DNA of 64,000 nucleotides, from positions 558,001 to 622,000 of the forward strand of contig NZ_SSSM01000001.1 in NCBI RefSeq assembly GCF_004801885.1, read 5' to 3'. Of the stretch, positions 1-7,595 are shown in pieces. The DNA is from Naasia lichenicola. GTDB taxonomy: Bacteria > Actinomycetota > Actinomycetes > Actinomycetales > Microbacteriaceae. Each line of letters opens with the position of its first letter. Position 1 is the stretch's first letter. The translations under genes were made by a program, and so were the position numbers. The notes under the pieces were generated by a model. That model had not been told where the DNA came from and did no database searches. It saw nothing but the letters and a program-made list of their open reading frames with translations.

Positions 1-1560
1 GCCAACCTCGATAGATGGCAGAAAAAGGCCGCAATAGAGACGCCCGATGGCCCTCAGCGCATACGTGGGCTCGCCGGGTCAGGGAAGACGGTGGTGCTGG
101 CCTTGAAGGCTGCCTACCTGCATGCCCAGCATCCTGACTGGAATATCGCAATCACGTACTATTCGCGGTCCCTATCTCAACAGATTTCTGGTCTTGTGAC
201 GCGATTCTCGTTCGAACACAGCTATGAGCCGCCCGATCCCGACCGACTCCGTGTCCTTCATTCCTGGGGCGGCGGCGGCAACCCCGGTCTGTATACGACT
301 ATGGCACGAGCAGTCGAGGCGCCTGTACGAGACTTCCAATACGCGAGCGGTCTCTATGGCATGGATGACGCGTTCCGTGGGATCTGTCGCGAGTTGCTCG
401 ACTACACCGAGGACATGGCCGTCGAACCGATTTTTGATGCCGTGCTCATTGATGAAGCACAGGATCTGCCCAGCGAGTTCTTCCGCCTCATCTATCGCTT
501 CACAAGTGAGCCAAAGCGCATCGTTTGGGCCTATGACGAACTGCAACGCCTCTCGGACTCCGCTATGCCATCCACACTCGAACTTTTTGGTGAGGGGGAT
601 TCAGGAGAACCACTGGTCAACATCGAGAACCGGACCGGCGAGGCTAGGAAGGACATTGTCCTCGAAGTTTGCTATCGGAACACTCCCTGGGCATTGGCCA
701 CGGCGCACGCCTTGGGGTTTGGTATATACCGAGATGCAGGCCTGGTACAGCATTTCGACGACTACGAGTTGTGGGCACAGATTGGGTATGAAGTAGTTCA
801 CGGGGCGCTACGCGAGGGTGCCTCGGTCACTCTAAGACGATCCGCGGCGAGTTACCCGCCGTACTTCGCCGAACATCTCGACTCGACCGACGCGGTGGTT
901 CTCGGCTCCTTCGAGAACGAGGCGGCCGAGGACGCGTGGGTGGCGCGCGAGATCGAGAGGAATCTCACGGTCGACGAGCTAGAGCACGACGACATCCTGG
1001 TTGTTATCCCTGACACCTATACGGCAAAAAAGAGGGCGGCGCGGCTGTCGTTGGCGCTCGCGCGGCGCAATATCCCTTCTCACAATGTTGGAGTGAACAC
1101 CTCGGCTGAGGAAGTCTTCCTCCCGGGTTCAGTCGCGATGACCCAGATCTACCGGGCCAAAGGTAACGAAGCCCCGATGGTCTACGTCCTTGATGCTCAA
1201 TACGGAACGCGTGGGACGAGCCTTGTCCACAGCAGAAATATATTGTTCACCGCGATCACTCGGAGCCGGGCTTGGGTTCGGATCACTGGGCACGGCACGG
1301 GAATGGACATCGTGCAGCGCGAGGTGAAGGCCGTACAGGAGAAGGCATTCGAGCTCGTGTTCACTCTGCCCACGGCAGACGAGCTTGCGCTTCTGCGCCG
1401 GGTACACAGGGACCGTCCGTCCGCTCCCTCGCGCAGCGTGAAGCGAGTGTCCGACAATCTGTACTCACTGCTGGATCAACTCGAACGAGGCGAGATCGAA
1501 GTGGCGGACCTACCGGTCGACGCGCGCGAGCGACTCCTGCGGCAGTTGGGCGAGCAATAG
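1..1560 (+). CDS. Superfamily 1 (UvrD/Rep-like) ATP-dependent helicase, 5' end outside window
   Basis: The reading frame is open from base 1, so the true start lies upstream; 519 codons are visible. A Walker A motif GLAGSGKT is encoded at about 67-90, which shows that the GTG at 91 is not the start. The Walker B motif LIDEAQD lies near 441-468, and the C-terminal half has YRAKGNE (motif V region) and TAITRSR (motif VI) near 1249-1269. This order is that of SF1 DNA helicases with the UvrD C-terminal fold. The missing N-terminus could carry a nuclease-like domain, as in many stand-alone actinobacterial proteins of this kind, but that is inference. The gene is followed after 4 bases by a DUF2290-like gene, implying a two-gene operon. 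Base composition is lower in GC than in the rest of the window, consistent with transfer. Confidence 0.85.
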   Translation, partial: ANLDRWQKKAAIETPDGPQRIRGLAGSGKTVVLALKAAYLHAQHPDWNIAITYYSRSLSQQISGLVTRFSFEHSYEPPDPDRLRVLHSWGGGGNPGLYTTMARAVEAPVRDFQYASGLYGMDDAFRGICRELLDYTEDMAVEPIFDAVLIDEAQDLPSEFFRLIYRFTSEPKRIVWAYDELQRLSDSAMPSTLELFGEGDSGEPLVNIENRTGEARKDIVLEVCYRNTPWALATAHALGFGIYRDAGLVQHFDDYELWAQIGYEVVHGALREGASVTLRRSAASYPPYFAEHLDSTDAVVLGSFENEAAEDAWVAREIERNLTVDELEHDDILVVIPDTYTAKKRAARLSLALARRNIPSHNVGVNTSAEEVFLPGSVAMTQIYRAKGNEAPMVYVLDAQYGTRGTSLVHSRNILFTAITRSRAWVRITGHGTGMDIVQREVKAVQEKAFELVFTLPTADELALLRRVHRDRPSAPSRSVKRVSDNLYSLLDQLERGEIEVADLPVDARERLLRQLGEQ

Positions 1561-1564
1561 CGCG

Positions 1565-2233
1565 ATGCCGGCCGCGCGCACTCTCAAAGAACAGATTGAA
1601 AACTTCTCTAGTTTTCTCGTCGAGGAGGATTTGGCAGTAGCGGTGAGCCCGGTTCTCCTGCACAACGACGAGAGCCAGGTGAGCTGGCACAGACGCGATC
1701 CTGACCGCAAGTTTCTAGAAACGCGCGAGCATCACTCGATCACTAATTGGAAGTCGTGGGCGCGGAACGGTGTGTTCACGGTGATGCTTTTCGATGGAGC
1801 GTTGCTCCAAATCGCGTTCGAGGTGAGGGATGAAGTAATTGTCGGGCACCGGCTCGCGTATGTGCCTTGCCCATACCAAGACGCGGATCAGGTGCTCATG
1901 CAACTGGGCCTCGATGATTTCATCGAATACTACGAAGCTGTGGGGCTTGCGTCCGCTCGTCTCGAAACGGCGGTGCGATTCGACTACGACCCGAGAGCGG
2001 CGAAGCTGGGGCATCCAGCGTCACATCTCACGCTGAACTCGTCCGACGTACGGATCGCGTGCGTAGGGCCGGTGAGCCTCGCCCAGTTCGTGCGGTTCGT
2101 GTTCGGTCACTTCTACCCTGGCTTGCAACGGGTGCGGGACTACTTCGAGACACTTCCCAAACCGGGCCACTTCTCACCCTCCATCACCTCTCTAGAGGCA
2201 TCGGAGATGCACCTCGCTTGGGACATCGGCTGA
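1565..2233 (+). CDS. DUF2290-like hypothetical protein paired with the helicase
   Basis: The protein has 222 residues, no signal peptide and no membrane segment. The C-terminal third has the order HPASHLTLN, a DVRIACVGPVSLAQFVRFV stretch, then FGHFYP. This resembles the conserved core of DUF2290 proteins (histidine-rich SHLT, then a phenylalanine-rich region ending in FY). The assignment is from memory of the family pattern and not from a search. It begins 4 bases after the helicase stop, so the two are almost certainly cotranscribed. The function of the family is unknown; co-occurrence with an SF1 helicase beside a modification-dependent nuclease suggests, but does not show, a defence role. 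Confidence 0.6.
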   Translation: MPAARTLKEQIENFSSFLVEEDLAVAVSPVLLHNDESQVSWHRRDPDRKFLETREHHSITNWKSWARNGVFTVMLFDGALLQIAFEVRDEVIVGHRLAYVPCPYQDADQVLMQLGLDDFIEYYEAVGLASARLETAVRFDYDPRAAKLGHPASHLTLNSSDVRIACVGPVSLAQFVRFVFGHFYPGLQRVRDYFETLPKPGHFSPSITSLEASEMHLAWDIG

Positions 2234-2289
2234 GCCTCGCCAATGCTGCTCCTTCATGCTGAGGGGCCGTCGACGGCGAGGTGTTTCGA

Positions 2290-2311
2290 GCGAGGGGGGC
2301 CAATCCCTCGC
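2290..2311. terminator. Hairpin downstream of the DUF2290-like gene
   Basis: GCGAGGG at 2290-2296 pairs perfectly with CCCTCGC at 2305-2311 across an 8-base loop. It lies 57 bases after the stop codon. There is no T-run after it, so intrinsic termination is only a possibility. Confidence 0.35.
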
Positions 2312-2427
2312 CCGGACGGAAGCGAGTGCGTTCGTGCGCGTCCGATGACCGCGCTCTGATCCTGCTCCGTGGCCGCTTCTTTCTGGCAGGAGCACGATTG
2401 CAGATGCCTTCCGGTCGTCGTTCCCGC

Positions 2428-2483
2428 CATATGTCATACGCCATATGTCATACGCCATACGCCATACGCCATACGCCGTACGT
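2428..2483. repeat. Degenerate 7-bp tandem repeat (CATACGC/CATATGT units)
   Basis: Eight consecutive heptamers can be read: CATATGT and CATACGC alternate twice, then CATACGC repeats three more times, and the last unit is CGTACGT. The array is AT-richer than its surroundings and sits in the gene-poor stretch 2234-3281. No reading frame explains it. It may be a variable-number tandem repeat or a protein-binding array. Confidence 0.75.
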
Positions 2484-3281
2484 CACGATCAACGTAACGA
2501 GGACTGGGGCCGGCGGTGACGTGCCAGTTGGCCCTTCGAGACGAGGGGCGAGCCCCCGCGACCGATGCGGGGTCCCGAGACTCCTGCGCCACTGTCGGCG
2601 ACCGAGGGGCACCTGGGCGACAGGCGACCTACAGCCCAAGCCACGACGTGCACCAGGTGGCACTCGGACCCGAACCCGCGTGCGCAAGATTCCCTCGGCG
2701 TAAGCCATCGATTTGGACATCACCGTGCCGACCTCCCCGATCGCGACATCGTGCGCGAAAATGAGACCGTCGCGGATCATTCCCGACGTCGAAAACTGGA
2801 CCTCTTCCCCATCGACTTCGATGTCGAAACGTCCCAGGACCTCCTCGGGGCGCTCGAACTCAACCAAGTAGTTCAACCCCGCCTCGACCACGAGCTGCAA
2901 CAGCGCCGCTACCCGATCGAAGGCCGCTGAGTACGATGCAGGACGCCCCGCCAGTGACCCGATCGCGTCATCTGGCTTCGCCTGCCGGAATTCCTGCCGT
3001 CACATGGTGAGATCGGGCTCATACGCGTCGACCGCCGCATCCCGTACCTGGTGGACAAGCTCGGCGTTCACCTGGCAAAGCTGCGCCTTGTCCTCCGCGG
3101 TCAGAGCGGCTCGGGCTCGCGCGAAATCCTGCCACAAGACAGTTTTGTCCCAGCGACTCCGCAACTCGAACGCTGCCGTCTTGAGTTCTACGTCCTTCGC
3201 CAAGCCCGTCGAATGCGAGCCGGCCGCCGACCCGCGCGATCAGACGGCACATTCTCGAAACTCGAGACGGAATTGGATCAT
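2448..3281 (-). pseudogene. Decayed or recoded reading frame downstream of the YDG-HNH gene
   Basis: On the minus strand an ATG at 3281-3279 lies 7 bases after the stop codon of the nuclease gene. The frame from there runs on with protein-like composition (for example KDVELKTAAFELRSRWD and LVEFERPEEVLGRFDIEVD) but is interrupted by two in-frame TGA codons, at 3242-3240 and 3002-3000. The last part, below about 2690, reads as arginine/proline-rich low-complexity sequence and probably is not coding. I do not recognise the family. Simple reading: a pseudogene in operon with the nuclease. Otherwise the region 2234-3281 contains no supportable gene. Confidence 0.45.
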
Positions 3282-3288
3282 TGCGAAA

Positions 3289-4155
3289 TTAGGCCGGGTC
3301 GAGCCACATTCGACGGTGATACCTAACGTTCTCCAGGTTCACCGAGTGAGCGCCGACAAACGTCAGCTGACCAAGTTGTCCGCCGCTGGGTCTGGCTAAA
3401 CGAAAGTCATCCAGGATCACAATCCCGCCCAGGTCCAGCTGTGTGTGGTGGTTGGGACAGAGGCATAGCAAGTTGTCGAAGGTGTCGCCCCCGAGATGCG
3501 GGCGTCCGAGGGGACGCACGTGCGCACCTTCCGCATAGAGGCGCTCGCCACGAGCCTCGATCGCTGTCCCGCAGACTTGACAGCGAAATCCGTAATTGGC
3601 CTTGATCTTGCGTGACAGAGCAGTGTCTCGAATACGGCGAGTGACGGTCGCGATCGCAAAGGCAGGGTCTGTGTCGGGCTCAATTCTGGTCACAAGGGCC
3701 GCTTGCTCAGGCACACGGTCCAGTCGGAACCGCAACATCAAGAACCCTTCCCGTCCCCGAGAAATTGAGTAGTCGGTTACTAGGAACAGCCCCGCGTATT
3801 GATATCCGGTTGGTGGCGAATAAGGAGACTTGTGCCCTTCCCCGCGAGTCACACGAACCGGCAAACCCTGAACCCAGCTCGTGATGAGACCAGCATTGCC
3901 AGAGTCGTCCGGCGACTGATCCCGGACCTGGCGATTGCCATCCCGGCCCCCGTGACCGGTGTAGATGAGCGAATCGCCGTAGTCCTCATCGTCCGGGTAC
4001 CCTCCGGACAGGACGATTGAGTCAGCTCCTTCTCGACCCGTTCCCGAGATGCCTGCCATGTACGGGGCGTGCACATTGAAGAAGGCGACTTCTGCGCGGT
4101 CGACGAATAACTGACCAATGCGCACCCCGTCGGGTGTCCCGAAGAACCTGTTCAT
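3289..4155 (-). CDS. SRA/YDG domain-HNH endonuclease, modification-dependent restriction type
   Basis: The protein (288 residues from the ATG at 4155) has an N-terminal SRA/YDG domain. Its hallmarks are AGISGTGREGADSIVLSGGY, then DDEDYGDSLIYTGHGGRD, LPVRVTRG and SPYSPPTGYQYAGLF. A C-terminal HNH nuclease domain follows: two-Cys knuckle CQVC, GAHVRPL with the first histidine, the asparagine of DNLLCLCPNHH, and the closing Cys/His pair. SRA domains recognise 5-methylcytosine-type bases, and SRA-HNH fusions are known modification-dependent endonucleases, so cleavage of modified foreign DNA is the likely role. A GTG at 4182 could also start the gene, but the ATG has AAGGGGG upstream, though at a rather long spacing. 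The neighbouring helicase pair and low GC suggest a defence island. Confidence 0.85.
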   Translation of the reverse strand: MNRFFGTPDGVRIGQLFVDRAEVAFFNVHAPYMAGISGTGREGADSIVLSGGYPDDEDYGDSLIYTGHGGRDGNRQVRDQSPDDSGNAGLITSWVQGLPVRVTRGEGHKSPYSPPTGYQYAGLFLVTDYSISRGREGFLMLRFRLDRVPEQAALVTRIEPDTDPAFAIATVTRRIRDTALSRKIKANYGFRCQVCGTAIEARGERLYAEGAHVRPLGRPHLGGDTFDNLLCLCPNHHTQLDLGGIVILDDFRLARPSGGQLGQLTFVGAHSVNLENVRYHRRMWLDPA

Positions 4156-4182
4156 AATGCTGCGCCACCCCCTTGTGCTCAC

Positions 4183-4707
4183 CTATTGCACCACGGGCCG
4201 TACGACAAGGGACCTAGCGAGAGGCCCTCGTCTCAATTCGGCACAGATGGCCCTCCATTCGCGATGCGACCCTCCGCCACTCCAAACCTCATGCGTCGGC
4301 GCGAGTACCAGCAGGAACGAAGCGCCCAACTTGCGCGCCCCGACGGCCACACTGGGCAGAAAGGGTCGCACCGATTCGGGTCAGCAGCGCCGGTGCCGTC
4401 CGGATGCCGATCGCCGCGACGCCGCCCGTGGCGGCAGCGAGTAGACGAGCAGTCCACGTATCGCGGCGCACGTCAATTCGCGTTCGGCGATCAAGCCGCG
4501 GACAGAAGCGGCCGCCACCCGCGGGTCGCGGCGGTGCCGACGATCGACAAGCCTCCAACCAGTATCGCGGCTGCCGAGCTGCGGACGCCCGCTTGCTCGC
4601 CTAGTTGGAGCTCCCACAGGCCCGGCATGCCCACACGGTGGCCCCGTGGTTCACCGGCGGGCAATGTGGAGTACGTATTTGGCGCGCTGCAAATCTCGTG
4701 CCGAGAG
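4183..4707. other. Gene-free stretch of about 525 bp
   Basis: Only short overlapping frames rich in arginine and proline occur on both strands, none with a credible start, ribosome binding site or family signature. The stretch separates the low-GC nuclease region from the GC-rich catabolic block and may contain decayed sequence at the edge of the island. Confidence 0.5.
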
Positions 4708-5316
4708 CTACAGGCCTTGCACCACCGCCGCGATCAGCGCTTCCGCATTCTTCCGCGCCAACTCAGTACGCGCCGGTGAGACCTCGAGATCCGCCATGAA
4801 CACGTTGCCGAGCGCGACAGTGAGCACTCCGTAGGCGACCGCATTCACGCGATCGGCCTCAACGGAAGGCGCGGCGGCCGTAAGCAGATGCTGCAGCTCC
4901 ATGAGTGACGTCAGATACGCACCCGTCACGACCTCGCGGATGCGCTCGTTCGAGCGAGATGCATCGATGAACGCCAATGCCGCGACGTTCTCTGGACCCG
5001 GCTCCGCAAAGCCGCCGAAGAGGTAGTCGAGAGCCGCCTCGACGGTGGTGGTGCCTGCCGGAAGGAATGACCCGACGGGCTCTCCCGAAGCGACCGCATC
5101 GGGCCCAGGGACCTCGCCGAGGTACAGCAGCGTCGCGGCAGCGGCGAGGATCTCGTCGCGGTTGCCCGCGAAGTGGCGCACATGCCCTCGCGCCATGCCA
5201 GCCTCCGCCGCGATGCCGTCGAGGGTGGTTGCGGCGAGGCCGTTGTTGGCGAGACAGCGGATGGCCGCCTCCAAGATCTGACGACGACGAGCGTCGGCGA
5301 CACTCGGCCGGCCCAT
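4708..5316 (-). CDS. TetR/AcrR family transcriptional regulator
   Basis: A 202-residue protein starting at the ATG at 5316, preceded by GGGAGA. The N-terminal helix-turn-helix is typical of TetR (RRRQILEAAIRCLANNG, then TTLDGIAAEAGMARGHVRHF). The C-terminal ligand-binding part is helical and diverged as is normal. The frame stays open upstream of 5316, but that part is antisense to the CocE-like gene and is not coding. The gene is divergent from the CocE-like operon, with an inverted repeat between them, so it most likely represses that operon and itself. Confidence 0.9.
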   Translation of the reverse strand: MGRPSVADARRRQILEAAIRCLANNGLAATTLDGIAAEAGMARGHVRHFAGNRDEILAAAATLLYLGEVPGPDAVASGEPVGSFLPAGTTTVEAALDYLFGGFAEPGPENVAALAFIDASRSNERIREVVTGAYLTSLMELQHLLTAAAPSVEADRVNAVAYGVLTVALGNVFMADLEVSPARTELARKNAEALIAAVVQGL

Positions 5317-5334
5317 ATCTGTCTCCCAGTTTGT

Positions 5335-5350
5335 TAGTCCTACTTGACTA
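5335..5350. promoter_or_regulatory. Candidate TetR operator between divergent genes
   Basis: TAGTC (5335-5339) and GACTA (5346-5350) form an inverted repeat with a 6-base spacer in the 87-bp gap between the TetR gene and the CocE-like operon. Position and symmetry fit a TetR-family operator acting on both promoters. Confidence 0.5.
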
Positions 5351-5403
5351 GAAACTATCACCCGCCCTAACGTGTCCGCATCGGCAAGGCGAAGAGGACG
5401 AGC

Positions 5404-7143
5404 GTGACAGAGATCGTACGGGTGGGAGCGGCTCCGGGGAGCCCGCTGGCGCGCGAGGCACGGGTGCGGATGCGCGACGGGATCCGTCTCGCGACGGACG
5501 TCTACCTCCCCACGACCGAGGTAACGGGCGATGGTGGGGGAGCCTCCGCGGAGGGCATGAGCGCGGCCGCCGCGGACGTACCCGGCGACACGATCCTCAT
5601 CCGCTTGCCCTACGACAAGAGCGGCCAGTACACCTTCATCCCGCTCATCGCCGAGTACTTCATGACCCGCGGCTACCGCGTGGTCGCACAGGACGTGCGG
5701 GGCAAGTTCCGCTCCGAGGGGGAGACCCTGCTCTTCGTCAACGAGGCGCGTGACGGCTATGACACCATCGAGTGGATCACCCAGCAGCCCTGGTCCAACG
5801 GCCGGGTCGCCATGTGGGGCGACAGCTACTACGGCTACACCCAGTGGGCCGCCGTCTCCACCCAGCACCCCGCGCTCAAGGCCATCGCACCGCGCGTCAC
5901 CGGCACGACGCTGGGGGAGCCCGTGCACCGCAACGCCGGCGACATCACCCGCGGCGTCGAGATGGGCATCACCTACCTCTACCCGCTCAGTTACTTCCAC
6001 TCGCAGGACGCGTTCTTCTGGGAGCTCGACCCGCAGCGCCGCCCGTTCAGCGAGCAGGCCGAGGACGCGATGGCGGCCATCGGATCACGATCCATCTCGT
6101 ACGACCAGTGGTTCCCGCGGCCCGTGCACCTGCGCCGGTTCCCCGACGGCCACCCTTTCGACGCCCGCCCGGTGCCGACGCTGCAGACGATCGGGTACTG
6201 GGACAACTGCGCACCGCAGTCCTGGGCCGACGTCGCCGAGATCGAGGCCCGGCCTGCCTGGGCGCTCAATCACTTCCTGCGGCTTGAGCCCATGGATCAC
6301 GAGTCCTTCTACCTCAACGATTCCGTCGAGCAGCGCGTCGAGGAGCGTCCGGAGGAGCAGATCCGCAGCGAGCTGCCCCGCATGCTCGACGCCGCGCTCG
6401 ACTTCTTCGAGGTGTTCGTGCGCGACAACGGGTCGGCGAGCGACATCCCGCGGGTGAGCTGGGCACTATCCGGCACGGATGAGGTGCGCACCAGCGCGTC
6501 GTGGCCGCCGGCGGGGACGCGAGAGCTTGAGCTGCACGCAACCATCGATGGGGGCCTCGCCTCAGGATCTGCCGAGGGCACTGATGCCGAGCAGATCGTC
6601 AGCTGGACGCACGACCCCGCAGACTCTGTGCCGTCGAGCGCGCGCAACGCCTTCGCCTTCCTCCTGGACAAGCCGGATGAGGCACCGCTGGGCGAGCGCG
6701 ACGATGTGCTGACCTTCACCGGCCAGCCCGTGGAGCAGCCGATCGACCTCGTCGGCCCGGTGCGGGCTCGTGCTCAAATCAGCTCCGACGGACCGGTCAT
6801 GGACCTGTTCGTCCGACTGCTCGATGTCTCGGAGGACGGCTCGGCGCTCCGAATTGCCCGCGGGCAGCGCCAGCTCGTCGACGCCTCCGTCGCCACGAAC
6901 ATCGAGCTCGACCTCGGCCATCTCGGCTACCGACTGGCCGCCGGCCACCGGCTCGGCGTGCAGGTCGCGAGCACCGACTCCCCGGAGTTCCTGCCGCAGC
7001 CCGGCACCGGCGAGGATCCCTGGTCCGCCACCACCCTGCGCACCAACCGGCAGTCCATCGCGATCGGCGGACCCGACGGCCTCGCGATCACCGTGACCAC
7101 CCTCGATTCCGCCTTCGACCCCAGCGATGGAGACACCCCATGA
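5404..7143 (+). CDS. CocE/NonD family alpha/beta hydrolase (X-Pro dipeptidyl-peptidase type)
   Basis: 579 residues from a GTG start, normal length for CocE/NonD hydrolases. The N-terminal alpha/beta hydrolase domain begins with RMRDGIRLATDVYLP. It contains the oxyanion-hole tyrosine region RLPYDKS, the segment VAQDVRGKFRSEGE, and the nucleophile serine in GDSYYG (residues about 139-144). The C-terminal jelly-roll domain is recognisable from the region LTFTGQPVEQPIDLVGPV to the end. Family members cleave esters and amides (cocaine, glutaryl-7-ACA, X-Pro peptides). It is the first gene of an operon with an ABC importer and amidase, so it probably performs an initial hydrolysis of the imported compound. 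No signal peptide is seen, so the enzyme is cytoplasmic. Confidence 0.9.
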   Translation: MTEIVRVGAAPGSPLAREARVRMRDGIRLATDVYLPTTEVTGDGGGASAEGMSAAAADVPGDTILIRLPYDKSGQYTFIPLIAEYFMTRGYRVVAQDVRGKFRSEGETLLFVNEARDGYDTIEWITQQPWSNGRVAMWGDSYYGYTQWAAVSTQHPALKAIAPRVTGTTLGEPVHRNAGDITRGVEMGITYLYPLSYFHSQDAFFWELDPQRRPFSEQAEDAMAAIGSRSISYDQWFPRPVHLRRFPDGHPFDARPVPTLQTIGYWDNCAPQSWADVAEIEARPAWALNHFLRLEPMDHESFYLNDSVEQRVEERPEEQIRSELPRMLDAALDFFEVFVRDNGSASDIPRVSWALSGTDEVRTSASWPPAGTRELELHATIDGGLASGSAEGTDAEQIVSWTHDPADSVPSSARNAFAFLLDKPDEAPLGERDDVLTFTGQPVEQPIDLVGPVRARAQISSDGPVMDLFVRLLDVSEDGSALRIARGQRQLVDASVATNIELDLGHLGYRLAAGHRLGVQVASTDSPEFLPQPGTGEDPWSATTLRTNRQSIAIGGPDGLAITVTTLDSAFDPSDGDTP

Positions 7144-7595
7144 TGCAGCCACGCCTGGAGTTCGCCTTCGAAGTCCGCGTCGACATCGCCCCGCATCTGC
7201 CCATCGGGCGCGGCGCCGACGAGCAGCTCAGCTTCACCCCGATCACCGGCGGCACCGTCGCCGGCCCGCTGCTGACCGGCGAGGTGCTGGCAGGCGGAGG
7301 CGACTGGGCGGTCGAACGCAGCGGCACGGCGCAGCTCGAGGCCCGCTACCTGCTGCGCGCAGACGACGGCGCGGTCATCGACATCCTCAACCGGGGCTAC
7401 TACCGGGCATCGGACGAGGTCATCGCCCGCGTCGAGGCGGGCGAGCACGTACAAGAGGAGGAGTACTACTTCCGCACCGCTCCCGTGTTCCAGACCGACG
7501 CCCCACAGCACCGCTGGCTCGCCGAGCACCAGTTCATCGGCCTCGCCCGCGACGAGGACGGCCAGGTCTGCGTCCGGGTCTTCGTGCTGCGCTGA
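7140..7595 (+). CDS. DUF3237 (UPF0311) family protein, first copy
   Basis: The 151-residue protein matches the DUF3237 layout: an opening LEFAFEVRVD strand, the GGTVAGPLLTGEVLAGGGDW core, ARYLLRADDGAVIDILNRGYY, and the closing YYFRTAPVFQTDAPQHRWL stretch. Its ATG overlaps the stop codon of the hydrolase gene (ATGATGA), indicating translational coupling. The family has no established biochemical role. A second, clearly homologous copy ends the same operon at 16675-17148, so the two may act on related intermediates or form a heteromer (inference). Confidence 0.85.
   Translation: MMQPRLEFAFEVRVDIAPHLPIGRGADEQLSFTPITGGTVAGPLLTGEVLAGGGDWAVERSGTAQLEARYLLRADDGAVIDILNRGYYRASDEVIARVEAGEHVQEEEYYFRTAPVFQTDAPQHRWLAEHQFIGLARDEDGQVCVRVFVLR

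Noticed and set aside
2630-2700. A T-arm-like GGGTTCGAGT on the minus strand, suggestive of a tRNA
   Set aside because: The flanking bases do not pair as a T-stem and no acceptor or anticodon arm can be built; only a chance or decayed resemblance remains.
2448-3281. Possible selenoprotein because both internal stops are TGA
   Set aside because: No SECIS-like element or selenocysteine gene is visible and the frame shows other signs of decay at its 3' end.
4708-6000. Extended 430-codon version of the TetR gene
   Set aside because: The part beyond 5316 is antisense to the CocE-like gene and the ATG at 5316 has a good ribosome binding site.
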